A DNA stretch of 9,785 nt from JAIFWV01 sp964580495. GTDB taxonomy: Bacteria > Patescibacteriota > Doudnabacteria > UBA920 > O2-02-FULL-48-8. The notes under the pieces were generated by a model. The model saw nothing but the letters and a program-made list of their open reading frames with translations, was not told where the DNA came from and did not search any database. Position 1 is the first letter of the stretch. Every line of letters begins with the position of its first letter. Position numbers and translations under genes: made by a program. This document shows positions 1 to 5,671 of the stretch, piece by piece. The stretch lies in the NCBI GenBank assembly GCA_964580495.1, contig CAZOKE010000023.1, positions 1-9,785 of the forward strand, written 5' to 3'.

Positions 1-3000
1 GAGAGTCACGCCATCACTCATTAATCCGTCAAAGTTGCCCAAAGGAAGGTTATTGACGGCACTCCCGACTGTAACTGTGGCAGTAGCAATAGCAGAACCA
101 GATGAGTTGGTGGCAGTGATGGTATAGGTGGTGGTGGCTGTTGGAGAGACAGACAAGGAACCGGATGAGGCTACTGTCCCAATGTTCGGCGAAATCGATA
201 CCGAAGTCGCATTCGAAGTTGACCAAGTCAAGGTTGAGGATTGGCCAGAAGAGATCGAACTCGGGGATGCGGAAATGGTGGCTGTGGGTTGCTGAGAGCT
301 TGAACTAACTGTAACCGTGGCTGTAGCAGTTGCAGAACCGGATGAGTTGGTGGCTGTTATGGTATAAGTTGTGGTAGCTGTTGGATTAACGGAAGTGGAA
401 CCTGAAGCGGCAACAGTGCCAACGGTCGGGCTTATGGACACTGATGTAGCATTGGTGGTGGACCAAGTCAACGTCGAGCTGGTTCCGGAACTAATTGATG
501 TTGGTGAGGCGGTAAGAGTGGCTGTCGGCAAGGACACAGTATTTTGTCCAACAACTTTCACCAGCGCCGGTTCAAATCCAATGTTCCCGGCGCCATCGAG
601 CAAGTGGATACCGTAATAATAAGTGGTGCCAACACTCACCGAATCAGGAATCTGGGCAGTCCAGGAATTTACAGATGCCGGCGCCTGCAGAGTTTGCGTC
701 ATTTGCCAATTGCATGCGGATTTGTCAGTGTCATTGCACCCAGTGGCGTTATATACTGTCCGCCATAACTCGGCGCTGGCCAAATATGACCCGCCTGTGT
801 CTGTCCCGGCAAAAGAGGCGGTAATCGGGCCTGAACTCTGTAGTGGCGAGATGCTATACGAAGAAACGACAGGAGGGGTGGTATCGGGCGCAGGCGCACT
901 TACGCTAACCGTGGCACTGCTGGTTGTTGAACCGCTGGCATTGGTTGCTGTCAGGACATAAGTCGTGGTAGCTGTCGGGGTTACAGACAAACTGCCGGAA
1001 CTGCTGACCGTGCCTATGCCGGGATTGATGGAAACCGAAGTGGCATTGGACGTGGTCCAAGTTAGGGTCGAAGATGATCCGGAACTAATGCTCGTGGGAT
1101 TTGCGCTTAAGCTGGCGGTGGGAGCAGGAGTCGAATTTACGCTAACCGTGGCACTGCTGGTTGTTGAACCGCTGGCATTGGTTGCTGTCAGGACATAAGT
1201 CGTGGTAGCTGTCGGGGTTACAGACAAACTGCCGGAACTGCTGACCGTGCCTATGCCGGGATTGATGGAAACCGAAGTGGCATTGGACGTGGTCCAAGTT
1301 AGGGTCGAAGATGATCCGGAACTAATGCTCGTGGGATTTGCGCTTAAGCTGGCGGTGGGCAGATTGCCATTATTAGTATTACCTGAAATGACATATTGAG
1401 TCAGGCTATTTATGGTATCTATGTTTGCGCCTAGGTCTGTCCCGTCAGTGGCCGCATTATGGTAGATGCTGCTAGAAAGGACGTGGTAATCTCCACCGGG
1501 CTGATTCACAAAAACTTGACTCCAGCTGGTTGGAAAATATTCCACGGGGTAATTGCTGTACAGAGAGGAACTGCTGTTGCTCGGGTCCATCATCAAATTT
1601 TTGTTGTAGACGATCCCCGGGAAAAAGTCCTGCAGGGTCGAATTGCCTTCAGCGTCATTATCGCCATGGATCCCATACCCTCCGACATGCGACCATATAT
1701 TGTTTGTAAATGTGGCATTGGGCTTGGCTACAGGTGCGCCACATGGAGAGACAGTGCTAAGGCACGGGCCTGTCTGCATGACATTCCAAGATTCAAAAAC
1801 TGTATTGTGGTCTAACCGCACATCCGAAGGGCCTGTCTGGGACGTAGTGGTTGTTCCGGAGTTTAACTGGGCGAAGTCTCCGGGACCCCCACCCCAAGCC
1901 GGGCCATTTATGTCATCCCAAAGGTTGTTTGCGACTTTTATCCGCTGCGTCAGCAAACTCGGATTTGTATCATCATAGCCTAAAATCTGCATACCAGCGG
2001 CCGCATGGCGGACTATGTTGTTTGTAAAAGTAATATCTTGTACCACGCACAAATTGCATTTTCCGTCTTGGTTGCGTGGAGTAAACAGCACGGCAAACCC
2101 GGTTTGGCCGTCAGCCCAAACGTGCTCCATTATATTGCCATCCGCGATAAGTCTTTGGGCGTTCTTGGTTTCAAAGAGATTTTTTACGGCCCAATGCGGC
2201 TGGTTGGTATAAGCGCCAGTTGGATCAAACCAGGCGGTGGGTTTATTTAAATAGTTGCCGCGGAATTCGATATCGCTCGGGTTCAAATTGGTAATCATAG
2301 GATCAGCGCCGCCAAAAATCACGTTCTCCGCGGCGGCTTCCAGATAATTATTCACGATCCTAAGTGGCCCTGGAGTATTAAACGTGGCAATTGCCTGGGA
2401 GTCCTGCCCCACTACATGGATATTGGAAATATATGAGTCAACTATGCCGGACCAAGAACTGTTCAGTCCAACTCCCCGCTTGAGGGCAGAGCTAGAATCA
2501 CCATGGATATAGACCCGATCGAGGATCAAATCGTGCGGCACGCTGGCTAATGTAGTTTGAGTGGTATCATTGGCGCCCAATGAGACTAATTCATAAACCG
2601 TATCTGCAGGGTTGTTCTTTGTAAATTCAATACCGACAATGCGATAATGGCCGGAACTGGGAGCTGCAAGCATTGCTGAAGATCCGGCTCCAGGCGAAAC
2701 AATTTTGGCCATGTTGACAGCATCAGCTGGGCCAACCCGCACCCCTGGTACAGGCAAACTCGATAAATTGCTGGTACGAATCACGATCCAGCATTGGGTT
2801 TGATCAGAAAATCCGCAAGGTTTATTGGGAAGAGTCACGGTGCCCATGAACGTCGCGCCAGCTTGCAACACAACCTCATCTCCGGGATTGGCAGCATTGA
2901 CAGCACTTTGGACATCAGTAAAACAATTAGAAACTCCGCTGCAGCTGGTTTTGACATTATAAATCGAATGCGCGCTCGGAAGCGTAGGATAGGCGGTATT

Positions 3001-3141
3001 GACGTAATATTGAGGCGATGCCGGATTCGTAGTGGCTAAGGCCGGCGCAATTGGCAACAAGCCAAAAGCCGCAAACAGCAAAATACCCAAAAGTGAAATT
3101 TGTGCAAACCAACTAACGAACCTCTTTTTATCAATATGCAT
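1..3141 (-). CDS. Secreted right-handed beta-helix protein with Ig-like/FN3 repeats (partial, C-terminus beyond left edge)
   Basis: Reading the minus strand from ATG at 3141-3139 gives 1047 sense codons with no stop to base 1. Residues 1-36 are a signal peptide (KKR, hydrophobic core, cleavage after APALA), so the product is exported. Residues about 70-560 contain beta-helix (PbH1-like) turns such as LILDRVYIHG, LRIVNNYLEA, ITFTNNIVRH and VRLDHNTVFES; this part resembles pectate-lyase-superfamily proteins of unassigned substrate. Then come two Ig-like repeats (about 591-748), an FN3-like domain starting DTTPPVVSS (about 750-866), and two more Ig-like repeats (about 870-1028), each with SSTLTW and PTATTTY motifs. 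The last visible residues, LPLGNFDGLMSDG, may open another domain. The start is supported by GAGG (3147-3150) 5 nt upstream and a promoter at 3220-3248. Probable role is surface adhesion or carbohydrate binding; no catalytic residues could be identified. Exported beta-helix protein is secure; function is not. Confidence 0.88.
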   Translation of the reverse strand, partial: MHIDKKRFVSWFAQISLLGILLFAAFGLLPIAPALATTNPASPQYYVNTAYPTLPSAHSIYNVKTSCSGVSNCFTDVQSAVNAANPGDEVVLQAGATFMGTVTLPNKPCGFSDQTQCWIVIRTSNLSSLPVPGVRVGPADAVNMAKIVSPGAGSSAMLAAPSSGHYRIVGIEFTKNNPADTVYELVSLGANDTTQTTLASVPHDLILDRVYIHGDSSSALKRGVGLNSSWSGIVDSYISNIHVVGQDSQAIATFNTPGPLRIVNNYLEAAAENVIFGGADPMITNLNPSDIEFRGNYLNKPTAWFDPTGAYTNQPHWAVKNLFETKNAQRLIADGNIMEHVWADGQTGFAVLFTPRNQDGKCNLCVVQDITFTNNIVRHAAAGMQILGYDDTNPSLLTQRIKVANNLWDDINGPAWGGGPGDFAQLNSGTTTTSQTGPSDVRLDHNTVFESWNVMQTGPCLSTVSPCGAPVAKPNATFTNNIWSHVGGYGIHGDNDAEGNSTLQDFFPGIVYNKNLMMDPSNSSSSLYSNYPVEYFPTSWSQVFVNQPGGDYHVLSSSIYHNAATDGTDLGANIDTINSLTQYVISGNTNNGNLPTASLSANPTSISSGSSSTLTWTTSNATSVSINPGIGTVSSSGSLSVTPTATTTYVLTATNASGSTTSSATVSVNSTPAPTASLSANPTSISSGSSSTLTWTTSNATSVSINPGIGTVSSSGSLSVTPTATTTYVLTATNASGSTTSSATVSVSAPAPDTTPPVVSSYSISPLQSSGPITASFAGTDTGGSYLASAELWRTVYNATGCNDTDKSACNWQMTQTLQAPASVNSWTAQIPDSVSVGTTYYYGIHLLDGAGNIGFEPALVKVVGQNTVSLPTATLTASPTSISSGTSSTLTWSTTNATSVSISPTVGTVAASGSTSVNPTATTTYTITATNSSGSATATATVTVSSSSQQPTATISASPSSISSGQSSTLTWSTSNATSVSISPNIGTVASSGSLSVSPTATTTYTITATNSSGSAIATATVTVGSAVNNLPLGNFDGLMSDGVTL
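900..1122 (-). repeat. Ig-like domain DNA repeat, copy B (second in protein order)
   Basis: These 223 bases match 1137-1359 at every position by eye. The copies are 237 bp apart (79 codons), so the reading frame is kept. The copy encodes most of one Ig-like domain (SISSGSSSTLTW ... PTATTTYVLTATN). The 14 bp between the copies encodes the short linker before the next domain. Confidence 0.95.
1137..1359 (-). repeat. Ig-like domain DNA repeat, copy A (first in protein order)
   Basis: Identical partner of 900-1122. The other two Ig-like repeats of the same protein (about 303-535 and 60-290) are clearly diverged in DNA and protein, so this pair is a recent duplication or has been homogenised. Confidence 0.95.
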
Positions 3142-3219
3142 AAGAGCCTCGGAATGTCCCTCTTCGAATGTTTCAATAATTAATTAAAATTTTGTTTCCT
3201 ACTATTGCTTTATTGCAAA

Positions 3220-3248
3220 ATCGTAGCAAACAACAAAAAAGGCGTCAA
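3220..3248 (-). promoter_or_regulatory. Sigma-70-type promoter for the beta-helix protein gene
   Basis: On the minus strand TTGACG (3248-3243) is followed by a 17-nt spacer and TACGAT (3225-3220). The -35 matches consensus at 5 of 6 positions and the -10 at 4 of 6. Transcription would start near 3213, giving a leader of about 70 nt before the ATG at 3141. Confidence 0.6.
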
Positions 3249-3429
3249 CAAGGGCTTTGATCCCGCTTTTGCTACTGGTTTGCCCTCCACAATGAGTATG
3301 AGATGTAACAAACCTATTGCACACACGATATAAAATTTTAGGAAATAAGTAAATGGAATTATTAGTATTAATGTTAAACAATGAACTTAAGAAATTAATT
3401 AAGCCAAGGGCTTAGGAAAGGCGAAATTT
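3249..3429. other. Intergenic region between divergent genes
   Basis: The AT-rich gap between the beta-helix gene and the KGG gene (3142-3429) holds no convincing ORF. It includes the minus-strand promoter (annotated separately) and, just ahead of the KGG gene, a small inverted repeat AAGCC-AAG-GGCTT (3401-3413) followed by the Shine-Dalgarno AGGAAAGG (3414-3421). A -10-like TATAAA lies at 3329-3334 but has no matching -35 at normal spacing, so I do not assign the plus-strand promoter. Confidence 0.5.
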
Positions 3430-3585
3430 ATGGCATGGTTCGGAGACCCGGAGGGGCATGCCCGTGCCGGCAGAAAAGGCGGAAAGGCACAAGGCAAACA
3501 CAACAACCAAGGAAATTTTGCAAATGATCCAGAAAAAGCGCGCAGGGCTGGAAAAAAAGGTGGTTCGTCTTCTGGCAAACAATAG
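3430..3585 (+). CDS. KGG-repeat (stress-induced acidophilic repeat-like) small protein
   Basis: Encodes 51 residues, from ATG at 3430 to TAG at 3583. The protein has two copies of the KGG motif: HARAGRKGGKAQG (residues 10-22) and NDPEKARRAGKKGGSS (32-47). The sequence GNFANDPEKARRAGKKGG is typical of the KGG/YciG-like family (stress-induced bacterial acidophilic repeat), small, very hydrophilic proteins linked to stress responses and otherwise poorly understood. It has no membrane segment or signal peptide and should be cytoplasmic. AGGAAAGG (3414-3421), 8 nt before the ATG, is a good ribosome binding site, and a hairpin terminator follows directly, so this is a monocistronic unit. Family assignment is from recognition of the repeat; the role is unknown. 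Confidence 0.85.
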   Translation: MAWFGDPEGHARAGRKGGKAQGKHNNQGNFANDPEKARRAGKKGGSSSGKQ

Positions 3586-3586
3586 T

Positions 3587-3613
3587 AAACCCCGGGCTAA
3601 AACCCGGGGTTTT
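3587..3613. terminator. Bidirectional rho-independent terminator (KGG gene / holA)
   Basis: The stem AAACCCCGGG (3587-3596) pairs with CCCGGGGTTT (3603-3612) around the loop CTAAAA. A short T run follows on the plus strand. It begins 1 nt after the KGG stop and its far arm reaches the holA stop codon, so it can end both convergent transcripts; the T run is weaker for holA. Confidence 0.85.
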
Positions 3614-4640
3614 ATGATGCGATGATTAGATCAATCAGCAATTTAGGGTTGATGTCCTGGGATTTGATAGCGTTGTCGGCCGCCAGAAGTCCTGAGAGCA
3701 GCTTTTTTAATTTATCCAAGCTTACCCCGGTGCTGTGCTTGAGCATGACAAACACACGGCCGCTGCTCCAGCCCAAACTTTCCGCAATTTGATTTTGATC
3801 CATATTCTGCCGCTTCAAAAGATTGACAACTAGCAAAGAACGGACTTGTTCGGCTATGAGCCCGATTAGCTTAATGGCAATAGATTTCTCGTCCTGGTTC
3901 TGGTCGTTCATAAGCGTTTCCAGAACCTCCAACGCTCCTTTTTTGTTTTGCCGGATAAGTTCGTCCGAGAGCGCAAACACGTTTTCCGGCACAAACGGGA
4001 CCACCAATTCTGCCACCTCCTTCGCGGTAATTTGTTTTGTGTTGGCGGCAAGCTTGGTCAATTCGGAATAAACCTGCCAAAGATCAAACATCTCCCGGCG
4101 TTCCACCACTCGGCCGCCGATTTTTTTCTCTTCAAACAAATCCCTCCCTACTAAGCTGCCCAATTTATCCGCGGCATTTGGTTCAATGCTTGCGCCCAAC
4201 TTGGCAGCCTGGCGGGTGATCCAAGCATCCAATTCACGCCCGTGCGGCAAATTAAATTCTTGGACATGGATTTCTTTGACTAAGTTTTTAATAAATCCCA
4301 AACGGCGGTCCAAACTGTCCTGCCAGAAGACAAAAAAATAATCGGCAGGAATGGATTCGATTAGTTTCTCCAAAGCTTGGATCAAAGTGGTTTGAGCAGC
4401 TTTGGCCGGCAATACATTTCTGGCGATAACCAGTTTCTTGCTTGAAAACAAAGAGGGTGCCAAAACTTCTTCCAACTTCCGGCTTAGATCTGGTTCAGCC
4501 AAGCCTTCTCCGGAAATTGTAACTACGCTCGAGGCTGAATATTTTTTGGCAAATTCTGTTTTCCAAAGCTGAATTTTCTGGCGCAAACTAAAATCATCCT
4601 CGCCGTAAAATAGATAAATATTTTTCTTTATTTCCGCCAT
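3612..4640 (-). CDS. holA: DNA polymerase III subunit delta
   Basis: A 342-residue protein, the usual length for HolA. The start IYLFYGEDDFSLRQKI (residues 8-23) is the characteristic N-terminal strand and helix of delta subunits. It is followed by an AAA+-like region without Walker motifs (SSKKLVIARNV, about 66-76) and the C-terminal collar-domain helices (about 215-342). Delta is the clamp-loader subunit that opens the beta sliding clamp, letting the loader place it on primed DNA during replication. The gene is single and ends at the shared terminator. No Shine-Dalgarno lies before the ATG; a -10-like TATACT (4661-4656) lies only 15 nt upstream, so the transcript may have a very short leader. 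rpsT, a frequent neighbour in other bacteria, is absent here. Confidence 0.93.
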   Translation of the reverse strand: MAEIKKNIYLFYGEDDFSLRQKIQLWKTEFAKKYSASSVVTISGEGLAEPDLSRKLEEVLAPSLFSSKKLVIARNVLPAKAAQTTLIQALEKLIESIPADYFFVFWQDSLDRRLGFIKNLVKEIHVQEFNLPHGRELDAWITRQAAKLGASIEPNAADKLGSLVGRDLFEEKKIGGRVVERREMFDLWQVYSELTKLAANTKQITAKEVAELVVPFVPENVFALSDELIRQNKKGALEVLETLMNDQNQDEKSIAIKLIGLIAEQVRSLLVVNLLKRQNMDQNQIAESLGWSSGRVFVMLKHSTGVSLDKLKKLLSGLLAADNAIKSQDINPKLLIDLIIAS

Positions 4641-4655
4641 AGCCGAATTGTAATC

Positions 4656-4661
4656 AGTATA
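4656..4661 (-). promoter_or_regulatory. Possible -10 element for holA
   Basis: TATACT reads on the minus strand 15 nt before the holA ATG. No clear -35 is found 16-18 nt upstream, only a T-rich stretch. If used, the leader would be under 10 nt, which fits the missing Shine-Dalgarno. Confidence 0.3.
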
Positions 4662-4710
4662 AATAAATTTAGCAAAAAAACGGCCTTTGGAGCCACATTT
4701 TCAAAACCAG

Positions 4711-4763
4711 AATATATAAGTCTCCACTTATATATTATATTTCTTTCTCAAAGCTTATATATT
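4711..4763. repeat. AT-rich inverted and direct repeats (CTTATATATT)
   Basis: AATATATAAG (4711-4720) and CTTATATATT (4727-4736) form a perfect 10-bp inverted repeat around the loop TCTCCA. A third copy, CTTATATATT, lies at 4754-4763 and ends exactly at the CCA of the tRNA fragment. The hairpin could mark the end of the minus-strand tRNA transcript, but it is AT-rich and lacks a clean T run. Confidence 0.6.
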
Positions 4764-4790
4764 GGTGCACCCGCCAGGAGTCGAACCTGG
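4763..4790 (-). pseudogene. 3' half of a tRNA gene (T-arm, acceptor strand and CCA only)
   Basis: On the minus strand a T-arm CCAGG-TTCGACT-CCTGG (4790-4774) is followed by the 3' acceptor strand CGGGTGC (4773-4767), a discriminator A and CCA (4765-4763). The 5' half is missing: only 28 nt separate the T-arm from the CCA end of tRNA-Arg, no partner GCACCCG strand is present, and no anticodon stem can be drawn. I therefore call it a truncated tRNA or a tRNA-derived attachment-site remnant. The amino acid cannot be assigned. Confidence 0.75.
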
Positions 4791-4794
4791 AATG

Positions 4795-4811
4795 TGTCAG
4801 ACCCCGCCCCA
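4795..4811. repeat. GC-rich REP-like sequence abutting the tRNA fragment
   Basis: Minus-strand GGGGCGGGGTCTGACAC (4811-4795) lies exactly where the missing tRNA half should be. GGGGTCTGACAC-type sequences recall dispersed REP elements linked to Y1-type (RAYT) transposases in other bacteria. That link is from memory; only one copy is in the window. Confidence 0.35.
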
Positions 4812-4818
4812 TTTTCTC

Positions 4819-4893
4819 TGGTGCGTCTGGAGGGAATCGAACCCCCATTACTAGTTCCGAAGACTAGTGCTCTATCCGTTGAGCTACAGACGC
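4819..4893 (-). tRNA. tRNA-Arg (anticodon UCG)
   Basis: A full cloverleaf of 75 nt including an encoded CCA. Acceptor GCGTCTG pairs with CAGACGC, then A and CCA (4821-4819). The D-stem is GCTC/GAGC, the anticodon stem CTAGT/ACTAG with loop CTTCGGA (anticodon TCG, reading CGA), and the T-arm GGGGG-TTCGATT-CCCTC. It lies 8 nt after the RNHCP stop codon on the same strand, so the two are probably co-transcribed. Confidence 0.95.
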
Positions 4894-4901
4894 ATTTTAG
4901 T

Positions 4902-5192
4902 CTATTTCACCGCAGAAAGCTGAACGATCAAATCGTAATCATCCAACATTTGGACTTTGTTATAACGTTCGAATTTGCAAACCTGGCAGCGGTGCAGAAT
5001 GCCTTTTTTCAAATCAAAATCAACTGGTTCCATGAGGCCATCGCAATCCGATGCCCTGTCTCCCGGATAAATATCCACGTGCTTGCTCCATAGGCATCTT
5101 GAGCAATGGTTTGTGTAGCCGTTGCCGACATTAAACGTGTCGCAATGCTCGCAAATAAAATCTTCTGTTGTCCTTTGGAAATTCCGATTCAT
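4902..5192 (-). CDS. RNHCP-domain zinc-ribbon-like protein
   Basis: A 96-residue protein starting MNRNFQRTTEDFICEHC. This beginning and the segment YTNHCSRCLWSKHVDIYPGDRA match the RNHCP family, named after its Arg-Asn-His-Cys-Pro motif; here the motif reads TNHCS. Probable metal ligands are C14/C17, C30/C33, C69/C72, with C50, H29 and H38 nearby, suggesting one or two zinc sites. GLMEPVDF (52-59) is also typical. Molecular function of the family is not established. I reject a longer in-frame start at 5258 because its first 22 codons translate the tRNA-Lys gene. The chosen ATG lies only 5 nt (all A on this strand) after the tRNA-Lys CCA and has no Shine-Dalgarno. The gene sits between tRNA-Lys and tRNA-Arg, so its mRNA probably arises by tRNA processing. 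Confidence 0.88.
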   Translation of the reverse strand: MNRNFQRTTEDFICEHCDTFNVGNGYTNHCSRCLWSKHVDIYPGDRASDCDGLMEPVDFDLKKGILHRCQVCKFERYNKVQMLDDYDLIVQLSAVK

Positions 5193-5197
5193 TTTTT

Positions 5198-5273
5198 TGG
5201 TGGGTCGCCTCGGAATCGAACCGAGAACCTGCGGATTAAGAGTCCGTTGCTCTGCCAATTGAGCTAGCGACCC
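5198..5273 (-). tRNA. tRNA-Lys (anticodon CUU)
   Basis: A 76-nt cloverleaf with encoded CCA (5200-5198). Acceptor GGGTCGC/GCGACCC, D-stem GCTC/GAGC, anticodon loop CTCTTAA (anticodon CTT, reading AAG), T-arm CTCGG-TTCGATT-CCGAG. The anticodon stem ACGGA/TCCGC has one A-C mismatch at its outer pair. First gene of the tRNA-RNHCP-tRNA unit. Confidence 0.95.
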
Positions 5274-5299
5274 GAAAATTATAGCTTAAATCAGAACTA

Positions 5300-5328
5300 A
5301 ATATACCAGAAATTAAGCTTGAAATCAA
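5300..5328 (-). promoter_or_regulatory. Promoter of the tRNA-Lys/RNHCP/tRNA-Arg unit
   Basis: On the minus strand TTGATT (5328-5323) and TATATT (5305-5300) are 17 nt apart, and TGG directly before the -10 makes an extended -10. Transcription would start near 5293, about 20 nt before the tRNA-Lys 5' end. A closer TATAAT (5283-5278) is only 4 nt from the tRNA and would start inside it, so it is less likely. Confidence 0.5.
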
Positions 5329-5330
5329 GC
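5317..5330. promoter_or_regulatory. Palindrome covering both divergent -35 elements (candidate operator)
   Basis: GCTTGA-AA-TCAAGC is a 6-bp inverted repeat with a 2-nt centre. It contains the plus-strand -35 TTGAAA (5319-5324) and the minus-strand -35 TTGATT (5328-5323), so a protein bound here would touch both promoters. A wider inverted repeat AGCTTAA (5283-5289) / TTAAGCT (5313-5319) overlaps it. Confidence 0.45.
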
Positions 5331-5347
5331 CTGGCAGTTGCTAGAAT
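5319..5347 (+). promoter_or_regulatory. Promoter of the HTH gene
   Basis: TTGAAA (5319-5324), a 17-nt spacer, then TAGAAT (5342-5347) preceded by TGC, which gives an extended -10. The start would be near 5354, leaving a leader of about 14 nt to the ATG at 5368. Confidence 0.7.
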
Positions 5348-5367
5348 CAGGTCAGGAACAAAGGCAT

Positions 5368-5583
5368 ATGAACGGAAAAGAAGACAAAATCCTGAATGTA
5401 GAAGAATTATCCAAGTTTTTCGGCGTTTCCAACCAAACTATCTGGCGCTGGTGCAAATCCGGCAAGCTCCCGGCTTTCAAAATCGGCGCCCAATGGAAGA
5501 TAAGGCAATCCGATATAAACAAAATTATCAACCAAAAAGTCAATAAAAACTCCTCTAATCCCGCTTCCCAAACTTTGTTTTAA
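5368..5583 (+). CDS. Excisionase/MerR-type helix-turn-helix DNA-binding protein
   Basis: A 71-residue protein. Residues about 9-53 form the excisionase-family HTH (HTH_17/MerR-like): LNVEELSKFFGVSNQTIWRWCKSGKLPAFKIG, then the wing WKIRQSDINKII. The rest is a short polar tail. Such proteins bind DNA as small regulators or as recombination directionality factors; no integrase is nearby, so a local regulator is more likely. I choose the ATG at 5368 rather than an in-frame TTG at 5338 because the promoter's -10 (5342-5347) lies downstream of that TTG. AGGA (5354-5357) upstream is a modest ribosome site. The gene diverges from tRNA-Lys across a shared palindrome, suggesting autoregulation and possibly control of the tRNA unit (inference). 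A strong terminator follows directly. Confidence 0.87.
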   Translation: MNGKEDKILNVEELSKFFGVSNQTIWRWCKSGKLPAFKIGAQWKIRQSDINKIINQKVNKNSSNPASQTLF

Positions 5584-5584
5584 T

Positions 5585-5608
5585 CACGGCTCATGAGCCG
5601 TGTTTTTT
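5585..5608 (+). terminator. Rho-independent terminator after the HTH gene
   Basis: CACGGCTCATGAGCCGTG (5585-5602) is a perfect palindrome giving a GC-rich stem, followed directly by six Ts. It starts 1 nt after the stop codon. Confidence 0.93.
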
Positions 5609-5612
5609 CCAA

Positions 5613-5641
5613 TTGACAAGCGGTTTAACGCGAGCTATGAT
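5613..5641 (+). promoter_or_regulatory. Near-consensus promoter of the 56-residue protein gene
   Basis: TTGACA (5613-5618), a perfect -35, then a 17-nt spacer and TATGAT (5636-5641), 5 of 6 to consensus. This is the strongest promoter match in the window. Start near 5648 gives a leader of about 24 nt. Confidence 0.8.
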
Positions 5642-5671
5642 TGTTTTTGTCGAAACGAAAGGAGGAGCGAA

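Noticed and set aside
900..1359. CRISPR-like array
   Set aside because: The repeats are 223 bp, coding and in frame; no short repeat-spacer pattern occurs anywhere in the window.
371..1399. Plus-strand ORFs of 65-112 residues over the Ig-repeat region, including a repeated MVAVGVTDKLPELL peptide
   Set aside because: They are antisense shadows of the repeated minus-strand gene; the repetition comes from the DNA duplication.
3317..3334. TTGCAC/TATAAA as a promoter for the KGG gene
   Set aside because: The two hexamers are only 6 nt apart, far too close for a sigma-70 promoter.
5193..5258. N-terminal extension of the RNHCP protein starting at 5258
   Set aside because: Those 22 codons are a translation of the tRNA-Lys gene (typical RTLNPQVLGSIPRRPT-like peptide); family proteins start at MNRNF.
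5278..5283. TATAAT just upstream of tRNA-Lys as the main -10
   Set aside because: It ends 4 nt from the mature tRNA 5' end, so transcription would start within the tRNA, and it has no -35.
5338..5367. TTG start for the HTH protein
   Set aside because: The TTG lies upstream of the promoter's -10 and would not be in the transcript.
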